Shown here: positions 19,875 through 27,887 of the stretch, piece by piece
Position numbering within the stretch: the stretch's first letter is position 1
Layout of the letters: each line of letters opens with the position of its first letter
Assembly: GCF_000378465.1 (NCBI RefSeq)
Contig: NZ_KB899932.1
Location: 20,683-84,682 of the forward strand
Reading direction: 5' to 3'
Length of the DNA stretch: 64,000 nucleotides
Origin: Elioraea tepidiphila DSM 17972
Lineage (GTDB): Bacteria > Pseudomonadota > Alphaproteobacteria > Acetobacterales > Acetobacteraceae
Program-made: the position numbers and the translations under genes
Notes under the pieces: generated by a model
Database searches by the model: none
What the model saw: only the letters and a program-made list of their open reading frames with translations
What the model was told of the DNA's origin: nothing

Positions 19875-20572
19875 CCGCTCGCGTGCGCGGCCGCGGCCTG
19901 CTGGTCGAGCGCAGCGCGCAATCCGGGATCGAGGTTCAGCCGGTGCGCCAGCGCATCGAGGAAGGCGCGCTCGGCCGGGTGGTCGGGCGTGGCGGCGAGC
20001 CGGGCGGCGAGCCAGAGTTCGGCCGCCTGCTCGGGCGTCGCGGCCGCGGCGGCGATCGCCGCCGGGTCGGACGGCGCGTTCATCGCCTGGAAGATCGCGG
20101 CCTTCTCCTCCGGCCCGAGGCCCGCGCGCTCGACCGCCTCGAAGATGCGCCGGCTCTCCTCGGCATCGACATGGCCATCCGCCTTCGCCGCGCCGATCAT
20201 GCCGCGGATGAGCGCGAGCGCGAAGGGCTGGCCGTCGGCGCCCATGGTCGCATGCGGCAGGAAGCGCGCATCCGTCGCGGCGATCTCGGCCGGAAGCGGC
20301 GGCGCGGTCGGCGCCGCCTGGCCCTGCTGCCAGGACTGCCAGGCGCGGTAGGCGAGCGCGCCGAGCGCGGCCGCGCCGCCATAGCGCGCGACCTTGCCGG
20401 CCTTACCGCCCACCAGCAGGGCCAGCAGCCCGGCCCCCGCCGCCGCGCCGGCGAGGCCCCCGGGCACGCCCATGCCGGCGAGCTTCTGGTCGGCGTTGGA
20501 GAGGGCGCCGGCGGCGCGGTCGGCCGTGCCGGCGCCGAGGAAACGGTCGAGGAGGGCCTTCGGGTCGATCAT
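19871..20572 (-). CDS. DUF533 / TerB-like protein (YebE type)
   Basis: 233 residues. The N-terminal third contains a glycine/alanine-rich hydrophobic stretch [20 protein letters not shown] followed by [16 protein letters not shown]. The C-terminal domain is TerB-like: [20 protein letters not shown] near residue 120 and a helical bundle ending in [19 protein letters not shown]533 proteins such as YebE are inner-membrane-associated proteins of unknown role, sometimes induced by envelope stress. It overlaps rnhB by 4 bases and is 28 bases downstream of gmk, so it may belong to the yicC-gmk-DUF533-rnhB transcript. Confidence 0.85.
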   Translation of the reverse strand: MIDPKALLDRFLGAGTADRAAGALSNADQKLAGMGVPGGLAGAAAGAGLLALLVGGKAGKVARYGGAAALGALAYRAWQSWQQGQAAPTAPPLPAEIAATDARFLPHATMGADGQPFALALIRGMIGAAKADGHVDAEESRRIFEAVERAGLGPEEKAAIFQAMNAPSDPAAIAAAAATPEQAAELWLAARLAATPDHPAERAFLDALAHRLNLDPGLRAALDQQAAAAHASG

Positions 20573-20600
20573 GGCGCGGAAGATGGCTTCCCGCGGGCCG

Positions 20601-21230
20601 TTACGCCAGCAGCCCCGCGACGAAGTGAGCGAGCCCGGTCTGGCGGCTGCGCTTCAGCCGTTCGGCCGCCAGGATCGATCGCACGGCGCCGACCGAGAGA
20701 TCGAAGTCGCGATTGACGATCACGTAGCCGTACTCGTCCCAGTGCGCGATCTCGGCCGCGGCCCGGCTCATGCGCCGCGTGACCGTCGCGTCATCATCGA
20801 GGCGCCGCGCGCGCAGCCGCCGTTCGAGTTCCGCCATCGAGGGCGGCAGGATGAACACCGACACCACGTCCTCGGGCAGCGCTTCGCGAAGCTGGCGCGT
20901 GCCCTGCCAGTCGATGTCGAACAGCAGGTCACGCCCCTCGGCGAGCGCGGCCTCGACCGGCGCGCGCGGCGTGCCGTAGCGCGCGCCGAACACCTCGGCG
21001 TGCTCGATCAGCCGGCCCTCGCGCACCGCGGCAAGGAACGCCGCCTCATCGACGAAATGGTAGTCCTTGCCGTCCGTCTCGCCCTCGCGCGGCGGCCGCG
21101 TGGTGAGCGAGACCGAGAGGCCGAGATTCGGGTCGGTCACGCGCAGCGCCCGGCCGATCGAGGTCTTGCCCCCGCCCGAGGGCGAGGACAGCACCAGCAG
21201 CAGGCCCCGCCGCGTGATCCCGTCACTCAA
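20601..21230 (-). CDS. gmk: Guanylate kinase
   Basis: Phosphorylates GMP to GDP with ATP. It has 209 residues. The P-loop SSPSGGGKTSI is near residue 15, and GMP-binding SLTTRPPREGETDGKDYHFV near 40-60. The segment EHAEVFGARYGTP follows near 77, then LLFDIDWQGTRQLRE near 100. The lid contains RRLRARRLDDDATVTRRM near 136-153. It starts inside the end of yicC (8-base overlap), the usual yicC-gmk arrangement. Family length and motifs are all normal. Confidence 0.97.
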   Translation of the reverse strand: MSDGITRRGLLLVLSSPSGGGKTSIGRALRVTDPNLGLSVSLTTRPPREGETDGKDYHFVDEAAFLAAVREGRLIEHAEVFGARYGTPRAPVEAALAEGRDLLFDIDWQGTRQLREALPEDVVSVFILPPSMAELERRLRARRLDDDATVTRRMSRAAAEIAHWDEYGYVIVNRDFDLSVGAVRSILAAERLKRSRQTGLAHFVAGLLA

Positions 21231-22131
21231 GGTTCTGCACCTGCTCGCGGAACTGCTCGATCGCCGCCTTGAGCGCGAGCCCCGTCGCGGTCAGCGAGGG
21301 CGCGGCCGCCTTGCTGCACAGCGTGTTGGCCTCGCGGTTGAACTCCTGGGTGAGGAAGTCGAGCCGCCGCCCGACCAGCGCGCCCTCGGCCAGCAGCGCG
21401 CGCGCCTGGGCGAGATGCGCGTGCAGCCGGTCGATCTCCTCGCGTACGTCGGCGCGCGCGGCAAGCAGCGCGACCTCCTGCGCGAGCCGCTCCTCCGGCA
21501 GTTGCGGCACCTGGTCGAGCAGGGATCGCAGCGCCGCGGTGAGCTTGTCGCGGAGTGCGGCGGGCTGGGTGGCGGCGTCGGCCTCGGCGGTGATCACCAG
21601 CGCCTCGATCTCGTCGAGCTTGGCCGCCAGCACCGCGCCGATGCGCGCCCCCTCCTCGCGCCGCGCCTCGGCCAGCGCCTCGATCGCGGCACGGAAGCTC
21701 GCCGCGATCGCGCCGCGCCGCGCCTCCTCGACCGCCTCGTCGTCCTCCTCGGCAGCCGGCGCGCGCAGCACGCCGGGCAGCGCGAGCACGGCCTCGGCAC
21801 TCGGCGCCGGGGCATCGGGGATGCGGCCGCGCACCTCGGCGATCAGCGCGAGCGCGGCGTCCAGCGCGGCGGGATCGAGTGTGGGCCGGGCCGCGCTCTC
21901 GTCGCGCCGCACCGTCAGCGTCGCGGACACGTTGCCGCGGCGCAGGTGCTTCTGCGCCACCTCGCGCAGTGCGGGCTCGATCGCGTCGAGCCCGTTCGGC
22001 AGGCGGAAGCGGAGATCGAGCCCGCGTCCGTTCACGGACTTCACCTCCCACACCCAGGCGATGCCGTGGCCCTCGCCGCGGTGGCGGGCGAAGCCGGTCA
22101 TCGAGGCGAGGTGCGGGGAGGGGGCGGGCAT
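21223..22131 (-). CDS. yicC: YicC/YloC-family endoribonuclease
   Basis: 302 residues from the ATG at 22131. The N-terminal ASMTGFARHRGEGHGI is the family signature and is followed by WEVKSVNGRGLDLRFRLP near residue 27. A long helical middle carries acidic and arginine-rich segments. The conserved C-terminal DUF1732 part contains REEIDRLHAHLAQARALL and RRLDFLTQEFNREANTLCSK near 255-275. E. coli YicC is an endoribonuclease linked to small-RNA turnover; activity here is inferred. The longer open frame upstream overlaps the divergent SDR gene and is not used. Coupled to gmk by overlap. Confidence 0.93.
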   Translation of the reverse strand: MPAPSPHLASMTGFARHRGEGHGIAWVWEVKSVNGRGLDLRFRLPNGLDAIEPALREVAQKHLRRGNVSATLTVRRDESAARPTLDPAALDAALALIAEVRGRIPDAPAPSAEAVLALPGVLRAPAAEEDDEAVEEARRGAIAASFRAAIEALAEARREEGARIGAVLAAKLDEIEALVITAEADAATQPAALRDKLTAALRSLLDQVPQLPEERLAQEVALLAARADVREEIDRLHAHLAQARALLAEGALVGRRLDFLTQEFNREANTLCSKAAAPSLTATGLALKAAIEQFREQVQNLE

Positions 22132-22173
22132 GGGGTGGCGCCTTGTAGCCGCGAGGGGCCAGGATGGGAAGCG

Positions 22174-22962
22174 ATGGCCGACCTGCCGTTCCGCTCCGTG
22201 CTCATCACCGGCGCCTCCTCGGGGCTCGGCCGCGCGCTCGCGCTCGCCTGCGCGCGCCCCGGCACGGTGCTGCATTGTTCCGGCCGCGATGCCGCGCGCC
22301 TGGCCGAGCTGGGGCAAGCGGCGCGGGCGAAGGGCGCCGAGCTCCGCGCGGTCGTGTTGGACGTGCGCGACGCGGCGGCCATGGCGGACTGGATCAACGG
22401 CGCCGGCAGGCTCGATCTGGTGATCGCCAATGCCGGGGTCTCGGCCGGCACCGGCGGCGGCGCGCCCGAGACGCCGGCGCAGACGCGGCTGCTGGTCGAG
22501 ACGAATCTGCTGGGCGTGCTGAACACGGTGCATCCGGCGCTGGCCGCCATGCGCGCCCAGGCGCCGGGGCCGGACGGCGTGCGTGGCCGGATCGCGGTGA
22601 TCGGCTCGATCGCGGGCTTCGTCGCCGCGCCGGGCGCGCCGACCTATTGCGCGACCAAGGCCGCCGTCGATGCCTGGACGGTGGCGACCGCCGCGGTGGC
22701 CGCGCGCGACGGGGTGGCGATGACGAGCGTCTGCCCCGGCTACATCCGCACGCCCATGACGGCGGGCAACCGCTTCCCCATGCCCGGGTTGATGGACGCC
22801 GACCGCGCCGCCGCGATCATCCTGCGTGGGGTTGCGCGGGGGCGGCGCCGGGTGGTGTTCCCGTGGTGGCTGGGGCTCGCGGCGCGGCTCGTGGGCGCGC
22901 TGCCGCCGCGCCTCTCGACCGCGCTGCTGGGGCGGCCGGAGGGCAAGGCGCCGCTGCCCTGA
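22174..22962 (+). CDS. Short-chain dehydrogenase/reductase (SDR)
   Basis: 262-residue classical-looking SDR. The NAD(P)-binding TGASSGLGRALA is near residue 11, VIANAGVSAG near 85, the catalytic Ser in IAVIGSIAGF near 145, and Tyr/Lys in YCATKAAVDAW near 158. The downstream MTSVCPGYIRTPMT is typical. The C-terminal GRRRVVFPWWLGLAARLVG is hydrophobic and basic, suggesting membrane association as in several fatty-acid-related SDRs. Divergent from yicC with a 42-base spacer and convergent with the ELM1-like gene, with only 3 bases between stop codons. The substrate is unknown. Confidence 0.88.
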   Translation: MADLPFRSVLITGASSGLGRALALACARPGTVLHCSGRDAARLAELGQAARAKGAELRAVVLDVRDAAAMADWINGAGRLDLVIANAGVSAGTGGGAPETPAQTRLLVETNLLGVLNTVHPALAAMRAQAPGPDGVRGRIAVIGSIAGFVAAPGAPTYCATKAAVDAWTVATAAVAARDGVAMTSVCPGYIRTPMTAGNRFPMPGLMDADRAAAIILRGVARGRRRVVFPWWLGLAARLVGALPPRLSTALLGRPEGKAPLP

Positions 22963-22965
22963 GCG

Positions 22966-23910
22966 TCAGTCGAGCAGTCCGCGGGCGCGGATCGCCGCGG
23001 CGACGCGGTCGGCCTCATCGAGCGGTGTGACCGGGAAGGGCGCGGCAGCAACCCGGAGTGGCCTGGCCCGTCCGGCATTCATCAGGCTCTCGATCATCCG
23101 CTCGTGCCGGCCGCGCTCGCGCGTGGCGACGAACACCGGCGCGGCGGTCGCGCACGCCTCCGCCAGCATCGACACCGAATCGCCGGTCACGACGATCGCG
23201 TCGGCGAACGCGAGGTAGCCGAGATACGGGTTCGGCCCCGCGTCACCCCAGCGGAACAGGCGGTGCGGCCGGTCCGCGAGCGCCGCCGCGATCAGCGCCG
23301 TCGCCTCTGTCCCGGTGCGCCGGCTGGTCGTCACCAGCAGCGACGCGTCGGGGAAGCGGGCGAGCACGCGCGGGATCAGCCGCGCCGCCGTCCCGCGATC
23401 GAGCCCCTCGGCGCGCACCGGACCGCCAACCAGCACCGCGACGCGCGGGGAGGGGAGTGCCGCGAGCTCAGCCCATTCCGCGCGCGCCTGCGCCAGCACG
23501 GCGGCGGAGACCCGGTGGCAGGCGCCGACGATCTCGATCACGTTCGGCGCCGGGCGGGGCCGGTCATGCCGGCCGAGCACCAGCAGGTCGAACCGCGCGG
23601 CGCCGAAGCCCGGCCGCATCGCGTGCACCGTGCGCACGCCCCGCTGGCCGAGCCACAGCGCCACCGGCGCCGACCGACGCCCGGCCGAGATCACCAGACG
23701 CGGCCACGGGGGCACGATCCGCGCCCGCGACGCCGCGTCCAGTCCGGCGAGCGTCGGCCACGGCCACGGCACGCGCGCCCACGCCGACCACCCGAGCTCC
23801 ACCACCCGGAACGGCACACCCAGCCGCTCGGCGATGCCGAGCGCCTGGTTCGCCGTGCCCGCACGCGGGTCGGCCAGCACCCACACTGCCTCGGTTGTGC
23901 CCCCGCTCAC
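22966..23910 (-). CDS. ELM1-like DUF1022 family protein
   Basis: 314 residues related to the plant mitochondrial-fission factor ELM1 and to a bacterial family with a glycosyltransferase-B-like fold. The N-terminal VWVLADPRAGTANQALGIAE, WPRLVISAGRRSAPVALWL near residue 70 and AVLVGGPVRAEGLD near 160 are conserved features. ADAIVVTGDSVSMLAEACA near 240 follows. Bacterial members are often near cell-envelope genes and may be glycosyltransferases, but no activity has been established to my knowledge. Divergent from pyrE by about 40 bases. Confidence 0.82.
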   Translation of the reverse strand: MSGGTTEAVWVLADPRAGTANQALGIAERLGVPFRVVELGWSAWARVPWPWPTLAGLDAASRARIVPPWPRLVISAGRRSAPVALWLGQRGVRTVHAMRPGFGAARFDLLVLGRHDRPRPAPNVIEIVGACHRVSAAVLAQARAEWAELAALPSPRVAVLVGGPVRAEGLDRGTAARLIPRVLARFPDASLLVTTSRRTGTEATALIAAALADRPHRLFRWGDAGPNPYLGYLAFADAIVVTGDSVSMLAEACATAAPVFVATRERGRHERMIESLMNAGRARPLRVAAAPFPVTPLDEADRVAAAIRARGLLD

Positions 23911-23949
23911 GCGCGGCTACGTAGGCTGATCCGCTCGAAGGGGACCCGC

Positions 23950-24669
23950 ATGTCCGACCGTCACGCCTCCGACTGGGACCGCGACGCGGCGCTCATCACC
24001 GCCCGCATCCTGCTCGACATCAAGGCCGTCAACTTCCGCCCCGAGGAACCCTACACCTTCACCTCGGGCTGGAAATCGCCCGTCTACATCGACTGCCGCA
24101 AGATCATCTACTTCCCGCGCGCGCGCACCAAGATCAGCGACCTCGCGGTGGAGAAGATCGGCCGGCATGTCGGCTACGAGACCTTCGACGTGGTGGCGGG
24201 CGGCGAGACCGCCGGCATCCCCTTCGCCGCCTGGATCGCCGACCGGATGCTCACCCCGATGGTCTATGTGCGCAAGAAGCCCAAGGGCTTCGGCCGCAAC
24301 GCGCTGATCGAGGGCGACGTGCCCGAGGGGCAGCGCACCCTGCTGGTCGAGGACCTCACCACCGACGGGCAGTCGAAGATCCGCTTCTGCCAGGCGCTCC
24401 GCGATGCCGGCGCGATCGTGAACCACACCTTCGTGGTCTTCTACTACGGCGTGTTCCCCGGCAGCTTCGAGACGCTGAAGGGCATGAACATCGGCCTGCA
24501 CCATCTCTGCACCTGGTGGGACGTGCTCGAGGTCTGCCGCGCGCACCCGTATTTCAGCGACGCCGCACTCGCCGAGGTGCGCCGGTTCCTCGACGATCCG
24601 GTGACCTGGTCGAAGTCGCATGGCGGCATCGGCTCGGCCGAGGAGGCGCGCGCGAAGGAGGAGGCGTGA
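23950..24669 (+). CDS. pyrE: Orotate phosphoribosyltransferase
   Basis: Transfers ribose-phosphate from PRPP to orotate in pyrimidine synthesis. It has 239 residues. Substrate-binding FTSGWKSPVYIDCRK is near residue 37, DVVAGGETAGIPFAAWIADR near 80, VRKKPKGFGRNALIEG near 108, and the PRPP loop in LLVEDLTTDGQSK near 130. The loop has TTDGQ where many OPRTases have TTGGS; this variant is typical of the longer alphaproteobacterial enzymes. The frame is open far upstream but overlaps the ELM1-like gene; the ATG at 23950 fits family length. It ends 33 bases before the toxin-antitoxin pair. Confidence 0.94.
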   Translation: MSDRHASDWDRDAALITARILLDIKAVNFRPEEPYTFTSGWKSPVYIDCRKIIYFPRARTKISDLAVEKIGRHVGYETFDVVAGGETAGIPFAAWIADRMLTPMVYVRKKPKGFGRNALIEGDVPEGQRTLLVEDLTTDGQSKIRFCQALRDAGAIVNHTFVVFYYGVFPGSFETLKGMNIGLHHLCTWWDVLEVCRAHPYFSDAALAEVRRFLDDPVTWSKSHGGIGSAEEARAKEEA

Positions 24670-24702
24670 CTGTGCTAGCCTCACCGTGAAGGAGACGGAT
24701 GC

Positions 24703-24966
24703 ATGAGCGGCATGGTGAAGCGGACCGTTGAACTGCCCGAGCAGGTCGATCGCGCGATCGACCAGTTGGCGCGTGCGCTCGATCGTCCCGCGGACTCGGT
24801 GGTCGCCGAGGCCCTTGCGAGCCACGCCGCACAGACCTTCGCCCTCATGGCGCGCTTGGCCGAGGCCGAGGCCGACGCTGCCGCAGGCCGCACCGTCTCG
24901 CACGAGGAGGCGATGGCGCGCCTCGACACGCTGATCGCCGGCATCAGGCCCGACACGCCGCGGTGA
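24703..24966 (+). CDS. Ribbon-helix-helix antitoxin (CopG/ParD-like)
   Basis: 87 residues. The short beta-strand VKRTVELPEQVDRAIDQLA followed by two helices (LDRPADSVVAEALASHA) is the ribbon-helix-helix DNA-binding fold. The C-terminal half (SHEEAMARLDTLIAGIRPD) would wrap the toxin. It probably represses its own operon. A strong ribosome site (GAAGGAG) lies just before the ATG. The last codons overlap the GTG start of the toxin gene (GTGA). It should still be functional even though the toxin gene appears damaged. Confidence 0.8.
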   Translation: MSGMVKRTVELPEQVDRAIDQLARALDRPADSVVAEALASHAAQTFALMARLAEAEADAAAGRTVSHEEAMARLDTLIAGIRPDTPR

Positions 24967-25249
24967 GCCTGCGCTGGACCGACGGCGCATTGGCGGAACT
25001 GCTGGATGCTGTTGCCTTCATTGCCCGGGACAACCCTGACGCGGCAATCCGCATTGCCGAACGCATCCGGCGCAGTGCCGGGCAGCTCCACGGCCTGCCG
25101 TTTCTCGGCCGACCCGGTCGGCGACCTGGCACACGGGAGCTGACCGTCGCCGGCACGCCCTACACGATCGTGTACAGTCTGGCCGGCGAGGAGGTGCTCA
25201 TCCTTCCGTCTGGCATGGAGCACGCGCATGGCCCTACGGACAGCCCTGA
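24963..25249 (+). pseudogene. ParE/RelE-family toxin gene with a probable 1-base deletion near its 3' end
   Basis: From the GTG at 24963 the frame encodes a ParE-like toxin: LRWTDGALAELLDAVAFIAR, LPFLGRPGRRPGTRELTV and PYTIVYSLAGEEVLIL. ParE proteins then end in a strand like RVWHGAR-WP. Here that strand (VWHGARAWPYGQP and a TGA at 25247) is present in the +2 frame beginning at 25208. The annotated frame instead reads PSGMEHAHG and runs on to 25574 across the next gene. The site is CTTCCGTC near 25203-25210, where one extra base would restore the frame. Either the toxin is inactivated or the base was lost in sequencing. The binding-protein gene starts inside its end, at 25228. Confidence 0.7.
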
Positions 25250-26883
25250 CCGCCCTCGTCCTGCTCGCCCTACCGGCGACCATCCAGGCGCGCGACCAGC
25301 TCACCATCGGCCTGACGCAGTACCCATCGACGCTGCATCCCTCCATCGAAACGATGGCGGCGAAGTCCTATGTGCACGGCTTCACGCTCCGGCCGATCAC
25401 GACCTACGATGCCGACTGGCAACTGACGTGCATGCTCTGCACCCACCTGCCGACCATCGAGGGCGGCGACGCCGTGCGCGAGACCGCCCCCAACGGCAAC
25501 CCCGGCATCCGCGTCACCTACCGCCTGCGCGAGAACGCGCGCTGGGGCGACGGCACGCCGATCACCGCCGATGACATCGTCTTCGCCTGGGAGGCCGGGC
25601 GCGAACCCGCCACCGGCATGGGGCCCGCCGAGCTCTACCGCTCGCTGCACAGGATCGTCGTCGTCGATCCGCGCACCGTCACCCTGCACTTCGGCAAGCT
25701 CACCTTCCAGTACAACGCGATCAACGATCTCCGCCCGTTGCCCGCGCATCTCGACCGCGCGATCTGGCAGGAGGACCCGCGCGCCTACCGCACCCGCACC
25801 CTTTACGACCGCGAGCCGACGCGCCCCGGCCTCTGGTCCGGCCCATACCGCATCGCCGCGTTGCAGACGGGCGCCTCCGTCACGCTCGAACGCAACGAGA
25901 ATTGGTGGGGCGACGCGCCCGCCTTCCGCCGCATCGTCATCCGCACCATCGAGAACACCACGGCGCTCGAAGCTGCGTTGCTCGCCGGCCAGATCGACAT
26001 GATCGCGGGCGAATTGGGCCTCACCCTCGACCAGGCGATCGCACTCGAACGCCGCGCCGGCCAGCGCTTCCGCATCCACTACCAGCCCGGACTGATCTAC
26101 GAGCACATCGACCTGAACCTGGACAACCCCGCCCTCGCCGACGCGCGCGTACGCGAGGCGCTGCTGCGCGGCATCGACCGCCGGCAGATCGTCGAACGCC
26201 TGTTCGACAACCGCCAGCCGGTCGCGCACTCCTTTGTCAATCCGCTCGACTGGATGCATGACGACACGTTGCCGGTCACGCCCTTCGACCCCGACGGCGC
26301 GCGGCGCCTGCTCGAAGAAGCTGGCTGGCGCCCCGGCCCCGACGGCATCCGCCGTAACGCTGCCGGCGAACGCCTGTCCCTCGAACTCATGACCACCGCC
26401 GGCAACCGCTCGCGCGAGCTCGTTCAGCAGGTGCTGCAAGGCATGTGGCGCCAGATCGGCGTGGATATCCGCATCCGCAACGAACCCCCGCGCGTGTTTT
26501 TCGGCGAAACCGTCTCGAAGCGCCGCTTCCAGGCCATGGCCCTGTTCGCCTGGATCTCCAGCCCCGAGAACGTGCCGCGCACCATCCTGCACTCGACCGA
26601 GATCCCGACCGAGGAACGCAACTGGTCGGGCCAGAACTACACCGGCTTCCGCAACCAGGAGATGGACGACCTGATCGAGAACCTGCCGCTCACCCTTGAC
26701 CGCGAGGAACGCCGGCCGATGTGGCGCCGCGTGCAGGAGATCTACATGACCGAACGGCCCGTCCTGCCGCTGTTCTTCCGCTCCGACGCGCATGTCTGGC
26801 CGCGCTGGCTGGAGGGCGTGCGGCCGACCGGACACCTCGCGCCGTCGTCGATGTGGGTCGAACAGTGGAAAGTTACTCAATAA
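25228..26883 (+). CDS. Peptide/nickel-type ABC transporter substrate-binding protein (SBP_bac_5)
   Basis: 551-residue extracytoplasmic binding protein with a signal peptide (LTALVLLALPATIQA). The domain features are LRENARWGDGTPITADDIVF near residue 105, WSGPYRIAA near 210 followed by LERNENWWGD, DARVREALLRGIDR near 310 and RRLLEEAGWRPGPDGIRR near 360. The family binds di- and oligopeptides, nickel, opines or other small ligands. It opens an operon with two permeases but no ATPase. The ATG lies within the end of the toxin gene, so the importer may be partly co-transcribed with the toxin-antitoxin pair. Convergence with a hydantoinase operon hints at a nitrogenous ligand, which is inference. 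Confidence 0.9.
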   Translation: MALRTALTALVLLALPATIQARDQLTIGLTQYPSTLHPSIETMAAKSYVHGFTLRPITTYDADWQLTCMLCTHLPTIEGGDAVRETAPNGNPGIRVTYRLRENARWGDGTPITADDIVFAWEAGREPATGMGPAELYRSLHRIVVVDPRTVTLHFGKLTFQYNAINDLRPLPAHLDRAIWQEDPRAYRTRTLYDREPTRPGLWSGPYRIAALQTGASVTLERNENWWGDAPAFRRIVIRTIENTTALEAALLAGQIDMIAGELGLTLDQAIALERRAGQRFRIHYQPGLIYEHIDLNLDNPALADARVREALLRGIDRRQIVERLFDNRQPVAHSFVNPLDWMHDDTLPVTPFDPDGARRLLEEAGWRPGPDGIRRNAAGERLSLELMTTAGNRSRELVQQVLQGMWRQIGVDIRIRNEPPRVFFGETVSKRRFQAMALFAWISSPENVPRTILHSTEIPTEERNWSGQNYTGFRNQEMDDLIENLPLTLDREERRPMWRRVQEIYMTERPVLPLFFRSDAHVWPRWLEGVRPTGHLAPSSMWVEQWKVTQ

Positions 26884-26884
26884 C

Positions 26885-26932
26885 GCAGGGGGCCTCGCCC
26901 CCTGCACCCCCGCCCGGGGCCTGAGGCCCCGG
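26885..26932. repeat. Tandem GC-rich hairpins between binding-protein and permease genes
   Basis: Two perfect inverted repeats stand side by side in the 59-base gap. The first has arms GCAGGGGGC at 26885-26893 and GCCCCCTGC at 26897-26905 with a 3-base loop. The second has arms CCGGGGCC at 26914-26921 and GGCCCCGG at 26925-26932 with a 3-base loop. There is no T-run, so they are not classic terminators. Their position after the binding-protein gene suggests an mRNA-stabilising or attenuating role that keeps the binding protein more abundant than the permeases. They also resemble dispersed REP-type palindromes. Confidence 0.75.
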
Positions 26933-26942
26933 ACCCCCACTT

Positions 26943-27887
26943 ATGCTCAGTCTGATCGGCCAACGCCTGCTCCAGAGCGCCGTCACCGTCGCCATCCTGT
27001 CGTTTGCCGCCTATGCGCTGATCGGGCTCATGCCCGGCGATCCCATCGACCTCGCCATCGCCGGCGACCCGCGCCTCTCCGCCGAGGACGCCGCGCGGCT
27101 GCGCGCGCTCCACGGGCTCGATCAGCCGCTCGTCAGCCGCTACCTCGCCTGGGCCGCGGGCGCGCTGCAAGGACAGTTCGGCTTCTCGCGCCTGTTCGCC
27201 GCCCCCGCGCACGAGGTGCTCGGCAACGCCCTGCTCAACTCGCTCGCGCTGCTGCTGCCCACCACCATCCTTTCGGCGCTGATCGGCGTCACGCTCGGCA
27301 TCCTCGCCGCCCGGCGCCCGCGCGGCGCACTCGACTACACCGTCAACGCCATCGCCTTCGCCGGGATCTCGATGCCGTCGTTCTGGCTGGGCATCCTTCT
27401 CATCATCCTGTTCGCCGTCACCCTCGGCTGGCTGCCCGCCGGCGGCCCGCCCGACCAGCCGGGCCTCGCCGCCTGGCTGACCCACCTCGCGCTGCCCGGC
27501 CTCACCCTCACCGTGCTGGGCCTCGCGAGCTACGCGCGCCAGACCCGCGCGGCCATGATCGACGCGCTGCGCAACCTCTACATCCGCACCGCGCGCGCCA
27601 AGGGCGCACCCGAACGCCGCGTGATCCTCAACCACGCGCTCCCCAACGCCTCGATTCCCATCATCACCGTCGCCGGGCTCGACTTCGCCACCCTCGTCTC
27701 CGGCGCGCTGATCGTCGAAGCCGTGTTCGCCTGGCCCGGCATGGGCAAGCTCATCTATGACGCCATCCTCGGCAACGACTACAACCTCGCCTTGCTCGCG
27801 CTGATGCTGACGGCGATCGTCACGCTGCTCGCCAACCTCCTCGCCGACCTCGCGCAGATCGCGATCGATCCGCGCCTCCGCTCATGA
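26943..27887 (+). CDS. Dipeptide-type ABC transporter permease (DppB family)
   Basis: 314-residue inner-membrane permease with an N-terminal segment LIGQRLLQSAVTVAILSFAA, the conserved LMPGDPIDLAIAGDP near residue 29, and about six transmembrane helices. The conserved EAA-type loop is in ARAKGAPERRVILNHALPNA near 218-237, followed by LIVEAVFAWPGMGKLIYDAI near 258. It pairs with the DppC-type permease downstream (4-base ATGA overlap). No ATPase gene follows, so energising subunits must come from elsewhere in the genome. Confidence 0.93.
   Translation: MLSLIGQRLLQSAVTVAILSFAAYALIGLMPGDPIDLAIAGDPRLSAEDAARLRALHGLDQPLVSRYLAWAAGALQGQFGFSRLFAAPAHEVLGNALLNSLALLLPTTILSALIGVTLGILAARRPRGALDYTVNAIAFAGISMPSFWLGILLIILFAVTLGWLPAGGPPDQPGLAAWLTHLALPGLTLTVLGLASYARQTRAAMIDALRNLYIRTARAKGAPERRVILNHALPNASIPIITVAGLDFATLVSGALIVEAVFAWPGMGKLIYDAILGNDYNLALLALMLTAIVTLLANLLADLAQIAIDPRLRS

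Noticed and set aside
24963..25574. A 203-residue protein starting as a ParE toxin and running over the binding-protein gene
   Set aside because: After about residue 81 the sequence is an out-of-frame shadow of the importer gene. The true toxin end is in another frame, so I treated it as a frameshifted toxin.
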